64,000 nt of DNA from Streptomyces lucensis JCM 4490 (GCF_014650035.1 NZ_BMUE01000004.1:372001-436000), one strand, 5' to 3'; positions 24,149 to 33,485 are shown, counted from the stretch's first letter. Notes: generated by a model from the letters alone, not told the origin. A program made the numbers and translations.

Positions 24149-25482
24149 TGGCGACGGGCAAGGGAGGGAGACGACCGGGTCAGTCGCAGCTGCCCGACCT
24201 GCACATGCGGCTGCGTTCGGAGCTGGGCCGGATCGACGACCAGCTGCTCTCCCTGATGTCGTCCATGGACCGGCTGCAGGGCCTGCTCGACGCGGTGGTG
24301 GCCATCAGCCGGGAGGTGGAGCTGCCGGCCGTGCTGCAGCGCATCGTGACCACCGCGATGGACCTGGTCGGCGCCCGCTACGGGGCCCTGGGCGTGCTCG
24401 ACGACTCCGGGGAACGCCTGGAGCAGTTCATCACGGCGGGCCTGTCGGAACGGGAACGCGTCGCTCTGACCGACACGGGGATGCCCCGCGGGCTGGGTGT
24501 CCTCGGCCATCTGATCCGCTATCCCGAGCCCCTGCGGATCGACGACATCCGGGCCCATCCCTCCTCCGCCGGATTCCCGCCCGGCCACCCGTGTCTGCGC
24601 ACCCTGCTCGGCGTCGCCATCAGCGTGCGCGGCGAGATCTACGGTGATCTCTACCTCTCCGAACGGCGCGACGGGGAGCCCTTCGACCTGCACGACGAGA
24701 ACGTCCTCGTGGCCCTGGCCAGCGCGGCCGGCATCGCCATCGAGAACGTCCGCCTCTTCGAACGGGTCCGCGTGGGAGCCGAGCAGTTCCAGCGGCTGCT
24801 GCTGCCCACCCTGCCCGATCTGCGGCCCTTCACCGCCGCCGCCATCTACCGGCCCGCGGCCGAGCCCAGCAAGCTCGGCGGCGACTGGTACGACGCCGTC
24901 CTGCTGCCCGACAACGTCGTGGCGGTCGTCATCGGCGACGTGGTCGGACACGATCTCGAGGCCGCGGCCGCCATGGCCTCCACCCGCAACATGCTGCGCG
25001 CGCTGCTGTTCGACCAGAGCAACGGGCCCGGCGCGGTCCTCGCCCAGCTAGACCGGACGCTGGAGGCCATCACGAACCAGCCCGTCACGACCACCACCCT
25101 GGCCCGCATCGAGCCGGACGGGCCCGGCTGGCGGCTCCGCTGGAGCACCGCGGGGCACGTCCCGCCCCTGCTGGTCACGGGCGAGCGGCACGCGGCCTAC
25201 CTGCTCGCCGAGCCCGGACTGCCGCTCGGCGTCGACGTCGGGCAGCCCCGCCCGGACCACTCCCGCCCGCTGCCCCCCGACGCCACCCTGGTCTTCTTCA
25301 CCGACGGGCTGGTCGAGCGTCCGGACCTCCCCATCGACGCGAGCCTGGACCAGCTCGCCGGGCTCGCCGCGGCGCATGCCGCCCTGCCGCTGCCGGAGTT
25401 CGTCCGGACGCTGGCCGATCAGCACCCGAGCGACGGTCACGACGACATGGCCATCCTCGCCGTGCGCACCCCGCGCGCCTGA
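24148..25482 (+). CDS. GAF-PP2C (RsbU/SpoIIE-type) protein phosphatase
   Basis: A protein of 444 residues. A GAF sensor domain spans about 50-195 ('RIVTTAMDLVGARYGALGVL', 'VLGHLIRYPEPLRIDDIRAH', 'GVAISVRGEIYGDLYL'). The C-terminal PP2C domain has its metal aspartates in 'LGGDWYDAVLL', 'VIGDVVGHDLEAA', 'FFTDGLVERPD' and 'DGHDDMAILAVR'. Such proteins dephosphorylate anti-sigma antagonists and are numerous in Streptomyces, controlling stress and development sigma factors. Signals sensed by the GAF domain are unknown. The start overlaps the leader ORF stop. It is followed by the MASE1 gene 105 bp later, with a similar promoter motif. Confidence 0.88.
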   Translation: MATGKGGRRPGQSQLPDLHMRLRSELGRIDDQLLSLMSSMDRLQGLLDAVVAISREVELPAVLQRIVTTAMDLVGARYGALGVLDDSGERLEQFITAGLSERERVALTDTGMPRGLGVLGHLIRYPEPLRIDDIRAHPSSAGFPPGHPCLRTLLGVAISVRGEIYGDLYLSERRDGEPFDLHDENVLVALASAAGIAIENVRLFERVRVGAEQFQRLLLPTLPDLRPFTAAAIYRPAAEPSKLGGDWYDAVLLPDNVVAVVIGDVVGHDLEAAAAMASTRNMLRALLFDQSNGPGAVLAQLDRTLEAITNQPVTTTTLARIEPDGPGWRLRWSTAGHVPPLLVTGERHAAYLLAEPGLPLGVDVGQPRPDHSRPLPPDATLVFFTDGLVERPDLPIDASLDQLAGLAAAHAALPLPEFVRTLADQHPSDGHDDMAILAVRTPRA

Positions 25483-25563
25483 CCCCGCCGTCCGGGCCCC
25501 GCCGTGCCGCGCCCGGCCGTGCCGTGGAGGTTCGCGGGGATCCGGCGGATGATGGGCCGGGGG

Positions 25564-25583
25564 CGATGTCGAATCGGAGGTCG
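25564..25583 (+). promoter_or_regulatory. Promoter-like motif before the MASE1 gene
   Basis: CGATGTCGAATCGGAG, the partner of the motif at 24041, followed by the GGAGG ribosome site of the MASE1 gene. Confidence 0.35.
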
Positions 25584-25587
25584 CCCG

Positions 25588-26592
25588 ATGGCTGTCGTGC
25601 GGCGCGAACGGCTCCGGCGCAGCGGCCTGGCCGTCCTGGAGAGCGGTGTCATCGCCGCGCTGTACTTCGGTTCGGCGGAGGCGGGGCTGCTCCAGCAGCT
25701 GGTGCGCGGCCAGGTCACCCCGCTGTGGCCGCCCAGCGGCATCGCACTGGCGAGCCTGCTGGTGCGCGGCCCGCGCGTCTGGCCCGGGATAGCGCTGGGC
25801 GCGTTCCTCGTCAACGTGTCGCTGGGGCCGTCGGTGTGGGCCGTGCTCGCCATCGCGGCGGGGAACACCCTGGCGCCCGTCTGCTCCTGCGTACTGCTGC
25901 GCCGCACCGGGTTCCGCGAGGAACTGGTCCGGCTGCGGGACGCGCTGGCGCTGATCTTCCTCGGCGCGTTCGCCGGGATGCTGATCAGCGCGACGGTGGG
26001 CACCGGGACCCTGCTGCTCACCGGTGCGCTGAGCTCCGCCGGCTTCTGGCCGGCCTGGTCGGTGTGGTGGACCGGCGACGCGATGGGTGTCCTGGTGGTG
26101 ACGCCGGTCCTGCTCGTCCTGCGTTCGGCACGCGTGCCGAGGGGCGCGCCGGCGTCCCGGTGGGTGGAGGGGCTGCTGCTCGTGGCGGCCACGGTCGGTG
26201 TGGGCGTCGTCGAGACCGGGCGTGCGCCGCTGCTGTTCCTCGGCTTCCCGCTGCTCATCTGGGCGGCCTTCCGCTTCCAGCTGACCGGGGCCGCGCCGTG
26301 CGCACTGGCCGTGTCGACGTTCGCGGTCATCGCCGCCTCCCGCGGGTCGGGTCCGTTCGCCGGTCACGACCTGCTCACCAAGATGATCACTCTGCAGGCG
26401 TTCAACGGCTCCGCCTCGCTGACCGCGCTGCTGCTCGCGGCGGTCATCAGCGAGCGGAACGCTACCCAGCGCGAGATCGCGGCGGCCTGCAGCAGGCTCG
26501 CCGCGATGGCGGCCCGGATCGCGACCGGCGATCACAGCCGGATGTTCGCCGCGGAGGAGAGGGGGGAGAACGAGGAGGCGGAACGGCAGTGA
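25588..26592 (+). CDS. MASE1-domain integral membrane protein
   Basis: A protein of 334 residues with about eight hydrophobic helices and typical MASE1 signatures: 'TPLWPPSGIALASLLVRG', 'WPGIALGAFLVNVSLG' and 'FWPAWSVWWTGDAMGVLVVT'. MASE1 is a membrane sensor usually joined to kinase, GGDEF or phosphatase domains. Here the C-terminus is only a charged tail after the last helix ('CSRLAAMAARIATGDHSRMF'), so any output must come from a partner, probably the GAF-PP2C phosphatase next door. The start has GGAGG ten bases upstream. Confidence 0.85.
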   Translation: MAVVRRERLRRSGLAVLESGVIAALYFGSAEAGLLQQLVRGQVTPLWPPSGIALASLLVRGPRVWPGIALGAFLVNVSLGPSVWAVLAIAAGNTLAPVCSCVLLRRTGFREELVRLRDALALIFLGAFAGMLISATVGTGTLLLTGALSSAGFWPAWSVWWTGDAMGVLVVTPVLLVLRSARVPRGAPASRWVEGLLLVAATVGVGVVETGRAPLLFLGFPLLIWAAFRFQLTGAAPCALAVSTFAVIAASRGSGPFAGHDLLTKMITLQAFNGSASLTALLLAAVISERNATQREIAAACSRLAAMAARIATGDHSRMFAAEERGENEEAERQ

Positions 26593-26724
26593 GACCCGAA
26601 GGGGCGCTCGGGGGTGCCGCGCGCGGCCGTGGCCCGCGGGCGCCTGACCCCCTCGACGACGAAGGGCCCCGCCCCACCGAAGTGGAACCAGGCCCTGACC
26701 TGGGAACGAACCCCAAGTACTCTG

Positions 26725-26798
<74 letters not shown>

Positions 26799-26949
26799 TC
26801 GCGTCCTCACCCGGGGAGGCCCCGCGTGATCACGCAGGTCAACCCTACCGCACCCGCGCCGGTGCCCGCGTCCGCCCGGGAGGGCTGCGACCGGTGGCCG
26901 CGGACGGCGCCCGGCGACCGGAACCCGTGGCCCGCCCCGTGCCGGCGCC

Positions 26950-27465
26950 CTACTTGATGAGCGCGTTCGCGACGACCACGACCATCCCCAGCAGCGCGTC
27001 GGTCAGGCCGACGAGGACGGCGGCCGGCCAGCTCCGTGCGGACTGGCGCGCGGTGACCAGGCCCAGGACGAAGAGGATGCCGATGTTCAGGCCGAACGCC
27101 GGGTACTCCACGCCGTTCGGGGGCCACCAGCCCCAGCCGGCGCCCGCGAGCAGGAACACCGTCGGCAGGACGGCGGTGACCAGCGGCCACTCGTGGACCA
27201 GGGTGCGCAGCACCTCCCAGCGGCGGTGCGGGGCGCGTTCGGCGATGTAGTGGGCGTAGCCGTGGGCCAGGGCGGAGGCGAACGCGGTGACCAGCAGCCA
27301 GAGGGCGTCGTACCGGCGGCCCGCGGCGGAGGTGCGGCCGTACCGGGTGAGCGCGGCGACCATCGAACTGGCGAGGACGGCGCCGTATACACCCCCGAAC
27401 AGGAAGGCCTCGCGCGTGTCGTGCCGCCGCGGCGGCGCACCGGCGGCCACCGGGCTGTCGGCCAT
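26950..27465 (-). CDS. Integral membrane protein of unknown function
   Basis: A protein of 171 residues with four or five hydrophobic segments ('AFLFGGVYGAVLASSMVAAL', 'LWLLVTAFASALAHGYAHYI', 'PLVTAVLPTVFLLAGAGWGW', 'NIGILFVLGLVTAR', 'AVLVGLTDALLGMVVVVANA'). A 'HGYAHYIAE' stretch in the second helix places two histidines and a glutamate in or next to the membrane. I do not recognise a characterised family. The start has GGGAG upstream. It is divergent from the cupin gene and lies upstream of tRNA-Pro copy 1 on the same strand. Confidence 0.75.
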   Translation of the reverse strand: MADSPVAAGAPPRRHDTREAFLFGGVYGAVLASSMVAALTRYGRTSAAGRRYDALWLLVTAFASALAHGYAHYIAERAPHRRWEVLRTLVHEWPLVTAVLPTVFLLAGAGWGWWPPNGVEYPAFGLNIGILFVLGLVTARQSARSWPAAVLVGLTDALLGMVVVVANALIK

Positions 27466-27595
27466 GCTCCCACGATCACCCGGGCCGGTCCGGTCCGCGA
27501 CCCCGGCGGGCCCGACGTTGTGTCCTGCCGGCGGGCCCGTTCCCGCACACACTGTCGGCGTCGCCCCGGCCCGGACCCTGGTTAGGGTCGCCCGT

Positions 27596-27940
27596 ATGAC
27601 GCACAGCTTCGCGCTCCACATCCCCGACGCCGACCTGGTACCCGAACCCCTCGCCCCCGAGCAGATCGTCTCCGGGAACCCGGAGGTGACCGGGAAGGTG
27701 GTCTGGGAGTCGCCGGACGGCCGGCAGCTGCGCGGGATCTGGCAGATCACTCCCGGCGTGGTCACGGACACGGAGGCGGACGAGCTGTTCGTGGTGGTCA
27801 GCGGCTCGGCGACGATCGAGGTCGAGGGCGGGCCGACGCTGACGGTGGGGCCCGGCGACATGGCGGTGCTGCGAGCGGGCGACCGTACGACGTGGACCGT
27901 GCACGAGACGCTGCGCAAGGCGTACGCGATCAGCCTGTGA
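27596..27940 (+). CDS. Small cupin-domain protein
   Basis: A 114-residue single cupin of the cupin_3/DUF861 type: 'SPDGRQLRGIWQITPGVVTD', 'TEADELFVVVSGSATIEVEG' and 'LTVGPGDMAVLRAGDRTTWT'. The family pattern W-x2-[T]-PG-x(5-8)-E-x2-x2-x2-G is present, but typical metal histidines of the first cupin motif are replaced (ADELF). It resembles stand-alone cupins of unknown substrate. TAGGGT seven bases before the ATG suggests a leaderless transcript. Confidence 0.82.
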   Translation: MTHSFALHIPDADLVPEPLAPEQIVSGNPEVTGKVVWESPDGRQLRGIWQITPGVVTDTEADELFVVVSGSATIEVEGGPTLTVGPGDMAVLRAGDRTTWTVHETLRKAYAISL

Positions 27941-28000
27941 GGCGGCCCCCACGATGCCGTCGCACCCCGGAGGTCCGGGCGTCGGCGCGGCCGGCGCACG

Positions 28001-28030
28001 CTTGACAGGCACTCCATGTCCGGACACGGT
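28001..28030 (+). promoter_or_regulatory. Promoter of the first Gfo/Idh/MocA gene
   Basis: -35 TTGACA (28002-28007) and CACGGT 17 bp later. TGTCCGGACA (28017-28026), a perfect 10-bp palindrome, lies in the spacer and could be an operator. Confidence 0.45.
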
Positions 28031-28066
28031 GGCCGGGCGGGGAGGGCCGTCCGAAGAGGGGCTGTC

Positions 28067-29227
28067 ATGGTGGATGCGCTCGGTGTCGCGGTCGTCGGAT
28101 TCGGCTGGATGGGCCGGGTGCACACCCGGGCGTACGCCCGCCTTCCGCACCACTACCCCGGGCTGCCCCTGCGGCCGCGCCTGGTCACGGTGGCCGAGGA
28201 GGTGCCGGGACGGGCCGAGGAGGCGGCCGGGCGGTTCGGCTTCGCCCGCTCCACCCGTGACTGGCGGGAGGTGGCCGCCGACCCGCGGGTCCAGGCCGTC
28301 AGCATCACCGCGCCGAACTTCCTGCACCGGGAGATCGGCGTGGCGATGGCCGAGGCCGGCAAGCACATCTGGATCGAGAAGCCGGTGGGACTGACCGGCG
28401 AGGACACCCGCGCGGTCGCGGACGCGGTCGCCCGGTCCGGCGTGCAGGGCGCCGTCGGCTTCAACTACCGCAACGCGCCCGCCGTCGAGGCCGCCCGGGA
28501 ACTGCTCGCCTCCGGCGGGATCGGCACGGTCACCCATGTGCGCATCCGCCTGTTCAGCGACTACGCGGCCCATCCGGAAACCGCGCTGACCTGGCGGTAC
28601 GAGCGGGAGCGCGGCGGCAGCGGGGTGCTCGGCGACCTGGCCTCGCACGGCGCCGACCTGGCCCGCTTCCTGCTCGGCGACATCGCCTCCGTCACCGCCG
28701 ACACCGCGGTCTTCGTGCCGGAACGCGCCCGCCCGGCCGGCGTCACCGCCGGCCACGCCCGCGCCCCGGGCGGTGAGCCGGGCCGGGTCGAGAACGAGGA
28801 CTACGCCGGCTGCCTGCTCCGCTTCGCCTCCGGCGCCCGCGGCGTCCTGGAGGCCTGCCGGGTCTCGGTCGGCGAGCAGAACAACTACGGCTTCGAGGTG
28901 CACGGCACCAGGGGCGCGGTGTTCTGGGACTTCCGCCGGATGAACGAACTGGGGGTGAGCCGCGGTACGGCGTACCAGGACCAGCCGGTGAGCACGGTCC
29001 ACGTGGGCCCCGGCGCCGGCGAGTACGCCGCGTTCCAGCCGGGCGCGGCCAACGCGATGGGCTTCGACGACCTGAAGGTCATCGAGGCGTACCGCTTCCT
29101 GCGGTCCGTCGCCGAGGGCACGCCGTACGGGGCGACGCTGCGGGACGCGGTGTGCAGCGCGGCCGTGCTGGACGCGATCACGCGCTCCGCTCGCAGCGGC
29201 TCGTGGGTGGACGTCGGCGCGGGCTGA
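28067..29227 (+). CDS. Gfo/Idh/MocA-family oxidoreductase (sugar or inositol dehydrogenase-like)
   Basis: A protein of 386 residues. NAD(P) fold 'VAVVGFGWMGRVHTRAYARL', catalytic-site motif 'IWIEKPVGLT', and 'GVLGDLASHGADLARFLLGD' where the family has D-x3-H. Family members oxidise or epimerise sugars, polyols and inositols with tightly bound NAD. The substrate is not known. Two sugar ABC importers and a second dehydrogenase of the same family lie within 10 kb, suggesting carbohydrate or inositol use. ATG with GAAGAGGGG upstream. Confidence 0.88.
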   Translation: MVDALGVAVVGFGWMGRVHTRAYARLPHHYPGLPLRPRLVTVAEEVPGRAEEAAGRFGFARSTRDWREVAADPRVQAVSITAPNFLHREIGVAMAEAGKHIWIEKPVGLTGEDTRAVADAVARSGVQGAVGFNYRNAPAVEAARELLASGGIGTVTHVRIRLFSDYAAHPETALTWRYERERGGSGVLGDLASHGADLARFLLGDIASVTADTAVFVPERARPAGVTAGHARAPGGEPGRVENEDYAGCLLRFASGARGVLEACRVSVGEQNNYGFEVHGTRGAVFWDFRRMNELGVSRGTAYQDQPVSTVHVGPGAGEYAAFQPGAANAMGFDDLKVIEAYRFLRSVAEGTPYGATLRDAVCSAAVLDAITRSARSGSWVDVGAG

Positions 29228-29233
29228 GCGCTC

Positions 29234-29310
29234 CCAGGGCCTCTCGTTCGGATCATGCCGGGCTCGCGGGCCCTGGCACCGCTCCCCCACTCTCGGCTTC
29301 GCTCGAGCGG
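29234..29310. terminator. Inverted repeats between convergent genes
   Basis: CCAGGGCC (29234-29241) pairs perfectly with GGCCCTGG (29269-29276). A second pair is CCGCTC (29279) with GAGCGG (29305). The segment near 29290-29318 (ctcggcttcgctcgagcgg) resembles a short sequence I have often seen in Streptomyces intergenic DNA. Likely termination region for both genes. Confidence 0.45.
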
Positions 29311-29352
29311 AGGTACCCCAACCGCCGCGTTGTCCCGCGCCGCGGCGTGCCG

Positions 29353-29952
29353 TCAGCCGCCGGCCGCCCGCACCGCGCCGTGCAGCTGCGTCACCCCCGC
29401 CGCCAGCGCGTCGGCCACCGGCTCAGGGGGGATGTCGGTGCCGCCGCTGGTGCGGGCCAGTAGGGGCAGTTCGACCTGGACGCCGCCGAGAGGGGCAAGG
29501 TTGACCGGGTTCCTGGGGTGCAGGCCCCGCAGCCCGGCCGGGATCGCCGCCAGGTCGACGACGGCCGGGAAGGACGGCGCCTTGGCCGCGAGCGCGCCCG
29601 CGAGGACGCGGGCGGCGTCCCGGTTGCCGCCGCCGAGATAGACGGTGCGCGGCGCCCCGGCCCGCATGTGGCCGTGCAGGGAGACGGTGAGGGAGACCCC
29701 CGCCAGGAACTCCCGCAGCAGTGAGCAGTGCTCCGCCGCCATGCGCGGGGACGGGATGTGCACGGGCCGCCGTGCCCCCGGCTGGGTGAAGACCAGGCTG
29801 GTGGCGCCGCAACGGCGTGCCACGATGCGGGCGAGTTCCGCGGTGCCGCCCTCGTTGCTGCCGTGCAGCGCCAGCAGCCCGATCCCGTCGCCCGGTACGA
29901 GCGTCGCGAGCAGCGGGACCCCTTCGATCTCGACGTCCTCGGTGCGTGTCAT
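29353..29952 (-). CDS. Poly-gamma-glutamate hydrolase family protein
   Basis: A protein of 199 residues, no signal peptide. Family marks of the zinc-dependent PGA hydrolases (PghP/YmaC/YjqB type): 'LLALHGSNEGGTAELARIVA' (zinc H and E), 'TVSLHGH' and 'VYLGGGNRDAARVLAGALA'. The phage enzyme PghP cuts capsular poly-gamma-glutamate; chromosomal relatives have unknown substrates. The start has GGGAGGAAG upstream. It is divergent from the second Gfo/Idh/MocA gene. Confidence 0.82.
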   Translation of the reverse strand: MTRTEDVEIEGVPLLATLVPGDGIGLLALHGSNEGGTAELARIVARRCGATSLVFTQPGARRPVHIPSPRMAAEHCSLLREFLAGVSLTVSLHGHMRAGAPRTVYLGGGNRDAARVLAGALAAKAPSFPAVVDLAAIPAGLRGLHPRNPVNLAPLGGVQVELPLLARTSGGTDIPPEPVADALAAGVTQLHGAVRAAGG

Positions 29953-30149
29953 CGCTTCCTCCCGTAGGGGGAACGGGTGGCCCATGGACCGGCTCCTCGA
30001 AGGGCTTTCGACGGCTTCCCGCTGATTGTCCGAAGGGTTTGTACTGACAAGAATGGCAGGGCCGCGATCCGGCTGCCGTCGGACGGGCCCGGCCGGGCGG
30101 ACGGGGCCGGCGGCGTCCGCGACCACTCACAACGGAAGCAGCGAAGCGC

Positions 30150-31181
30150 ATGCGTATCGGAATCCTCGGCCGCGGCCGCATCGGCGCCTTCCACGCCGGA
30201 ACCCTCCACGGGCTGGACGCCGTCGAGTCGCTCGTCGTCGCCGACCCGTCCGCCGGCGCCGCCAGGGCCGCCGCCGAGCGGTTCGGGGCGGAGGTCGCCC
30301 ACTCGCCACAGGCGCTGCTGGCGGCCGGGGTGGACGGCCTCGTCGTGGCGGCGGCCACGGACGCCCATCCGGCGCTGATCCGGGCCGGCGTCGAGGCGGG
30401 CGTCCCCGTCTTCTGCGAGAAGCCGGTCGCCCGCACCATGGCGGAGGGCGTCGAGGTGTTGAAGGCCGTCGCGGGCAGCGGCGTCCCGATCCAGATCGGC
30501 CTCAACCGCCGCTTCGACACGGGCTTCGTGGCCGCCCGGGCCGCGGTACGGGCAGGTGAGCTGGGCAGGCTTCACACCGTCCGCTGCACGACCCTGGACC
30601 CGGCGCCGCCGCCGGCCGCGTACATCGCCGCGTCCGGCGGGATCTTCCGGGACTGCTCCGTGCACGACTTCGACGCCATCCGCTGGGTGACGGGCCGAGA
30701 GGTCACCGAGGTGTACGCGGCCGGCGGCAACCGGGGCGCCGGACACATCGAGGAGGCGGGCGACGCCGACACCACCGGCGCGGTCCTCACCCTGGACGAC
30801 GGCACCCTGGCGGTGGTGTCCAACTCCCGCCACAACGCCCGTGGTTACGACGTACGGATGGAACTGCACGGCTTCCAGGACTCGATCGCCGTGGGCCTGG
30901 ACGACAGACTGCCGCTGCGCTCGGTCGAACCCGGTGCGGCCTTCCCGTCCGGGACCCCGCACGACTTCTTCATGGACCGCTTCGCCGCTGCCTACCGCGC
31001 CGAACTGGCCGCGTTCACCGAGGTGGTGGCCGGCACCCGCCCCTCGCCCTGCACGGTCGAGGATGCCCTGGAGGCGGCCTGGATCGCCGAGGCCTGCGTG
31101 CTGTCGCTGCGTGAGCACCGGCCGGTGACGGTCGCGGAGGTGCGGCGGGACCGAGCCGCTGTCAGCCGCAGTACCGGATGA
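30150..31181 (+). CDS. Gfo/Idh/MocA-family oxidoreductase, inositol 2-dehydrogenase-like
   Basis: A protein of 343 residues, the usual length of IolG-type inositol dehydrogenases. NAD fold 'MRIGILGRGRIGAFHAGTLH', 'VPVFCEKPVARTMAEGVEVL', 'IQIGLNRRFDTGFVAARAAV', and the catalytic 'GGIFRDCSVHDFDAIRW' (D-x3-H). The C-terminal 'RPVTVAEV' is also typical. The adjacent ribose/inositol-type ABC importer on the opposite strand supports a polyol role, but the substrate is inferred. It overlaps the end of a small convergent gene by 20 bp. Confidence 0.87.
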   Translation: MRIGILGRGRIGAFHAGTLHGLDAVESLVVADPSAGAARAAAERFGAEVAHSPQALLAAGVDGLVVAAATDAHPALIRAGVEAGVPVFCEKPVARTMAEGVEVLKAVAGSGVPIQIGLNRRFDTGFVAARAAVRAGELGRLHTVRCTTLDPAPPPAAYIAASGGIFRDCSVHDFDAIRWVTGREVTEVYAAGGNRGAGHIEEAGDADTTGAVLTLDDGTLAVVSNSRHNARGYDVRMELHGFQDSIAVGLDDRLPLRSVEPGAAFPSGTPHDFFMDRFAAAYRAELAAFTEVVAGTRPSPCTVEDALEAAWIAEACVLSLREHRPVTVAEVRRDRAAVSRSTG

Positions 31182-31356
31182 GCCACTCGTCCGCGTTGTA
31201 CATGTCCCGCGCCGGGTCCGGCGCGGTCGCCGGGCTCGTCTCGACCATGTCCTCCGGGCGTGTCCGCTCGGGCAGCGTGCTGAAGCGGTCGAGGCGCTGG
31301 ACCGCCGCGTCGGCGCTCTCCCGCGCGCTCTCCCCGGATCCGGTGCGCTGTGTCAT
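31162..31356 (-). CDS. Small hypothetical protein (64 aa)
   Basis: ATG start with a strong GGGAGGG ribosome site six bases upstream. The sequence begins MTQRTGSGESARESADAAVQ and ends 'PARDMYNADEWLIRYCG'. It is charged and mostly disordered except for the C-terminal 'NADEWLIRYCG' patch, which looks like a conserved binding motif. It has no membrane segment. Same strand as the ABC importer downstream, but 3' of it. Function unknown. Confidence 0.6.
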   Translation of the reverse strand: MTQRTGSGESARESADAAVQRLDRFSTLPERTRPEDMVETSPATAPDPARDMYNADEWLIRYCG

Positions 31357-31466
31357 ATGGCCCTCCCGTCCGAGCGCGCGTCCCCCGTCGTGGTTCCCGA
31401 CGCGCGCGTGCCTCCCGTTGGTTCCCGGCCGTCCACACACCGAATCCGATGTAGTTCAAAAGGAAA

Positions 31467-32405
31467 TCAGGTTCCGCCGGAGGGCGGAGCAGGGTCAGGA
31501 GCTGCCTTCCGGGGGCGCCGCCAGGGGGCGGTGAGGTCCGCCTCCTCGGGCAGCTCCCGCGCGTCGACGCCGCGCACCTGGGCCAGCTCGTGCTTGAGGG
31601 CCGCGAGTTCGGCGCCGCCGGCCATGTGATCGGTCAGCTCCTCCAGGCCGACGTCGCCGCGGTCGGCGGACAGCTCCAGGGTGCCGAGGCGCAGCACGCT
31701 GAAGTGGTCGCCGACCATGTAGGCGTGGTGGGGGTTGTGGGTGATGAAGACGACGCCGAGACCGCGGTCGCGGGCGGCGGCGATGTACTTGAGGACCACG
31801 CCGGACTGCCTGACGCCGAGGGCGGCCGTCGGTTCGTCGAGGATCAGTACGCGGGCGCCGAAGTGGACCGCGCGGGCGATGGCCACGCTCTGGCGCTGGC
31901 CGCCGGAGAGGGTGCCGACGGGCTGTTCCAGGTCGTCCAGGACGATGCCCATGTCGCGCAGTTCCCGGTCGGCGGTCCGCTTCATCCGGGCGATGTCCAG
32001 GCGGCGCAGCGGCCAGGGCCCCTTGGTCAGCTCGGAGCCGAGGAAGAAGTTGCGCCACACCGGCATCAGCGGGACGGTGGCGAGGTCCTGGTAGACGGTG
32101 GCGATGCCGCGTGCGAGGGCGTCGCGCGGCGTGGCGAAGCGCACGGGCCGCCCGTCGACGAGGAACTCGCCCTCGGTGTGCCGGTGCAGCCCGGAGACGA
32201 TCTTGATGAGGGTGGACTTCCCTGCGCCGTTGTCACCGAGCACGCAGGTCACCCGGCCGGCGTCGACCGTGAGGTCGACGCCGTGCAGGGCCCGGACGTT
32301 GCCGTAGGACTTGCCGGCGCCGCGCAGTTCGACCAGGGGCGTGTCCGGTGCGGGCGGGGTGCCCTCGGCCCCGGCGCCGTGGGGCGTCGTCGTGTCGTCT
32401 GTCAT
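31467..32405 (-). CDS. Sugar ABC importer ATPase (single-domain RbsA/FrcA-like)
   Basis: A protein of 312 residues with one ABC domain: Walker A '[10 protein letters not shown]', signature '[15 protein letters not shown]', Walker B '[11 protein letters not shown]', H-loop '[12 protein letters not shown]'. Many importers of this class have a two-domain ATPase; the single-domain form fits the FrcA/inositol-type group. The last 60 residues form an extra C-terminal tail ending with '[11 protein letters not shown]'. Third gene of the binding protein-permease-ATPase operon, starting 3 bp after the permease stop. Confidence 0.92.
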   Translation of the reverse strand: MTDDTTTPHGAGAEGTPPAPDTPLVELRGAGKSYGNVRALHGVDLTVDAGRVTCVLGDNGAGKSTLIKIVSGLHRHTEGEFLVDGRPVRFATPRDALARGIATVYQDLATVPLMPVWRNFFLGSELTKGPWPLRRLDIARMKRTADRELRDMGIVLDDLEQPVGTLSGGQRQSVAIARAVHFGARVLILDEPTAALGVRQSGVVLKYIAAARDRGLGVVFITHNPHHAYMVGDHFSVLRLGTLELSADRGDVGLEELTDHMAGGAELAALKHELAQVRGVDARELPEEADLTAPWRRPRKAAPDPAPPSGGT

Positions 32406-32408
32406 CGG

Positions 32409-33485
32409 TCACCTCCGGGTAGCGGTGCGCCGTACCCATAGATTGATCAGGACGGCACCGAGCAGCATCACGCCGAGGAACGCCTTGAACCAGTCGGGGT
32501 TCCAGCCGGCGTAGACGATGCCCTGTTGCACCATGCCGAACATGAACGCGCCGAAGACCGGGCCGATCGCGGAGCCCTGGCCGCCGGTGAGCAGGCAGCC
32601 GCCGATGACGGCCGCGGCGATGTAGATCAGCTCCTGGCCGACGCCCTCGCCGGACTGCACGGTGTTGAAGGAGAACAGGTTGTGCATGCCGACGAACCAG
32701 GCGCCGAGACCGACCAGCATGAACAGCGTGATCTTGGTGAACGTGACGGGGACGCCGACGGCGCGGGCGCTCCCCTCGTCACCGCCGACGGCGAAGACCC
32801 AGTTGCCGTACCTGGTGCGCAGCAGCACCCAGGTGGCGAGGGCGGCGAAGACCAGCCACCAGACGACGGTGATCTTGACCTGGACGCCGCCGGCGTCGAA
32901 GGACGAGGCGAAGATCCTCCGGGCCTGGCCGAAGCCGTCCATGTCGCTGATGTCGTCGGTGGCGACGTTGTCGGTGACGAGCTTGGTGACGGCGAGGTTG
33001 ACGCCTTGCAGGATGAGGAAGGTGCCGAGGGTGACCAGGAAGCTGGGCAGCCCGGTTCTCACCACCATCCAGCCGTTGAGGGCGCCGATCGCGAGGGACA
33101 GGACCAGGGCCACGACCACCCCGGTCCACACGTTCACGGTCAGCTGGTAGCTGAGCATGCTCGCGGCGAGCGCCGAGGTGATCACGGCGACACCGGAGGA
33201 CAGGTCGAACTCGCCGCCGATCATCAGCAGGGCCACCGGCAGGGCCATGATTCCGATGGTGGAGGACTGGTAGAGGATCGTGGCCATCGAGCTGCCGTGG
33301 CGGACCGATGGCGCGGCGACCAGGAAGAAGACCAGTACGGCGGCGGCGCCCAGGAATACGCCCACTTCGGGCCGCGCCAGCAGCCGGAGCACCGCCGGGC
33401 GCCGGGCGGCGCGGCCGTCGGCTCCCCCGGGGCCGGGCGTCTGCGGCGTGCCCACCGCGGACCCCGCGCGCTGGGCCGTGCTCAT
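32409..33485 (-). CDS. Sugar ABC importer permease (RbsC/FrcC family)
   Basis: A protein of 358 residues with 9-10 membrane segments. Family motifs: 'LMIGGEFDLSSGVAVITSAL', 'ALNGWMVVRTGLPSFLVTLG' and 'GQELIYIAAAVIGGCLLTGG'. This is the permease class for ribose, fructose, inositol and similar sugars. Its ATG overlaps the stop of the binding-protein gene (ATGA). Confidence 0.93.
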   Translation of the reverse strand: MSTAQRAGSAVGTPQTPGPGGADGRAARRPAVLRLLARPEVGVFLGAAAVLVFFLVAAPSVRHGSSMATILYQSSTIGIMALPVALLMIGGEFDLSSGVAVITSALAASMLSYQLTVNVWTGVVVALVLSLAIGALNGWMVVRTGLPSFLVTLGTFLILQGVNLAVTKLVTDNVATDDISDMDGFGQARRIFASSFDAGGVQVKITVVWWLVFAALATWVLLRTRYGNWVFAVGGDEGSARAVGVPVTFTKITLFMLVGLGAWFVGMHNLFSFNTVQSGEGVGQELIYIAAAVIGGCLLTGGQGSAIGPVFGAFMFGMVQQGIVYAGWNPDWFKAFLGVMLLGAVLINLWVRRTATRR

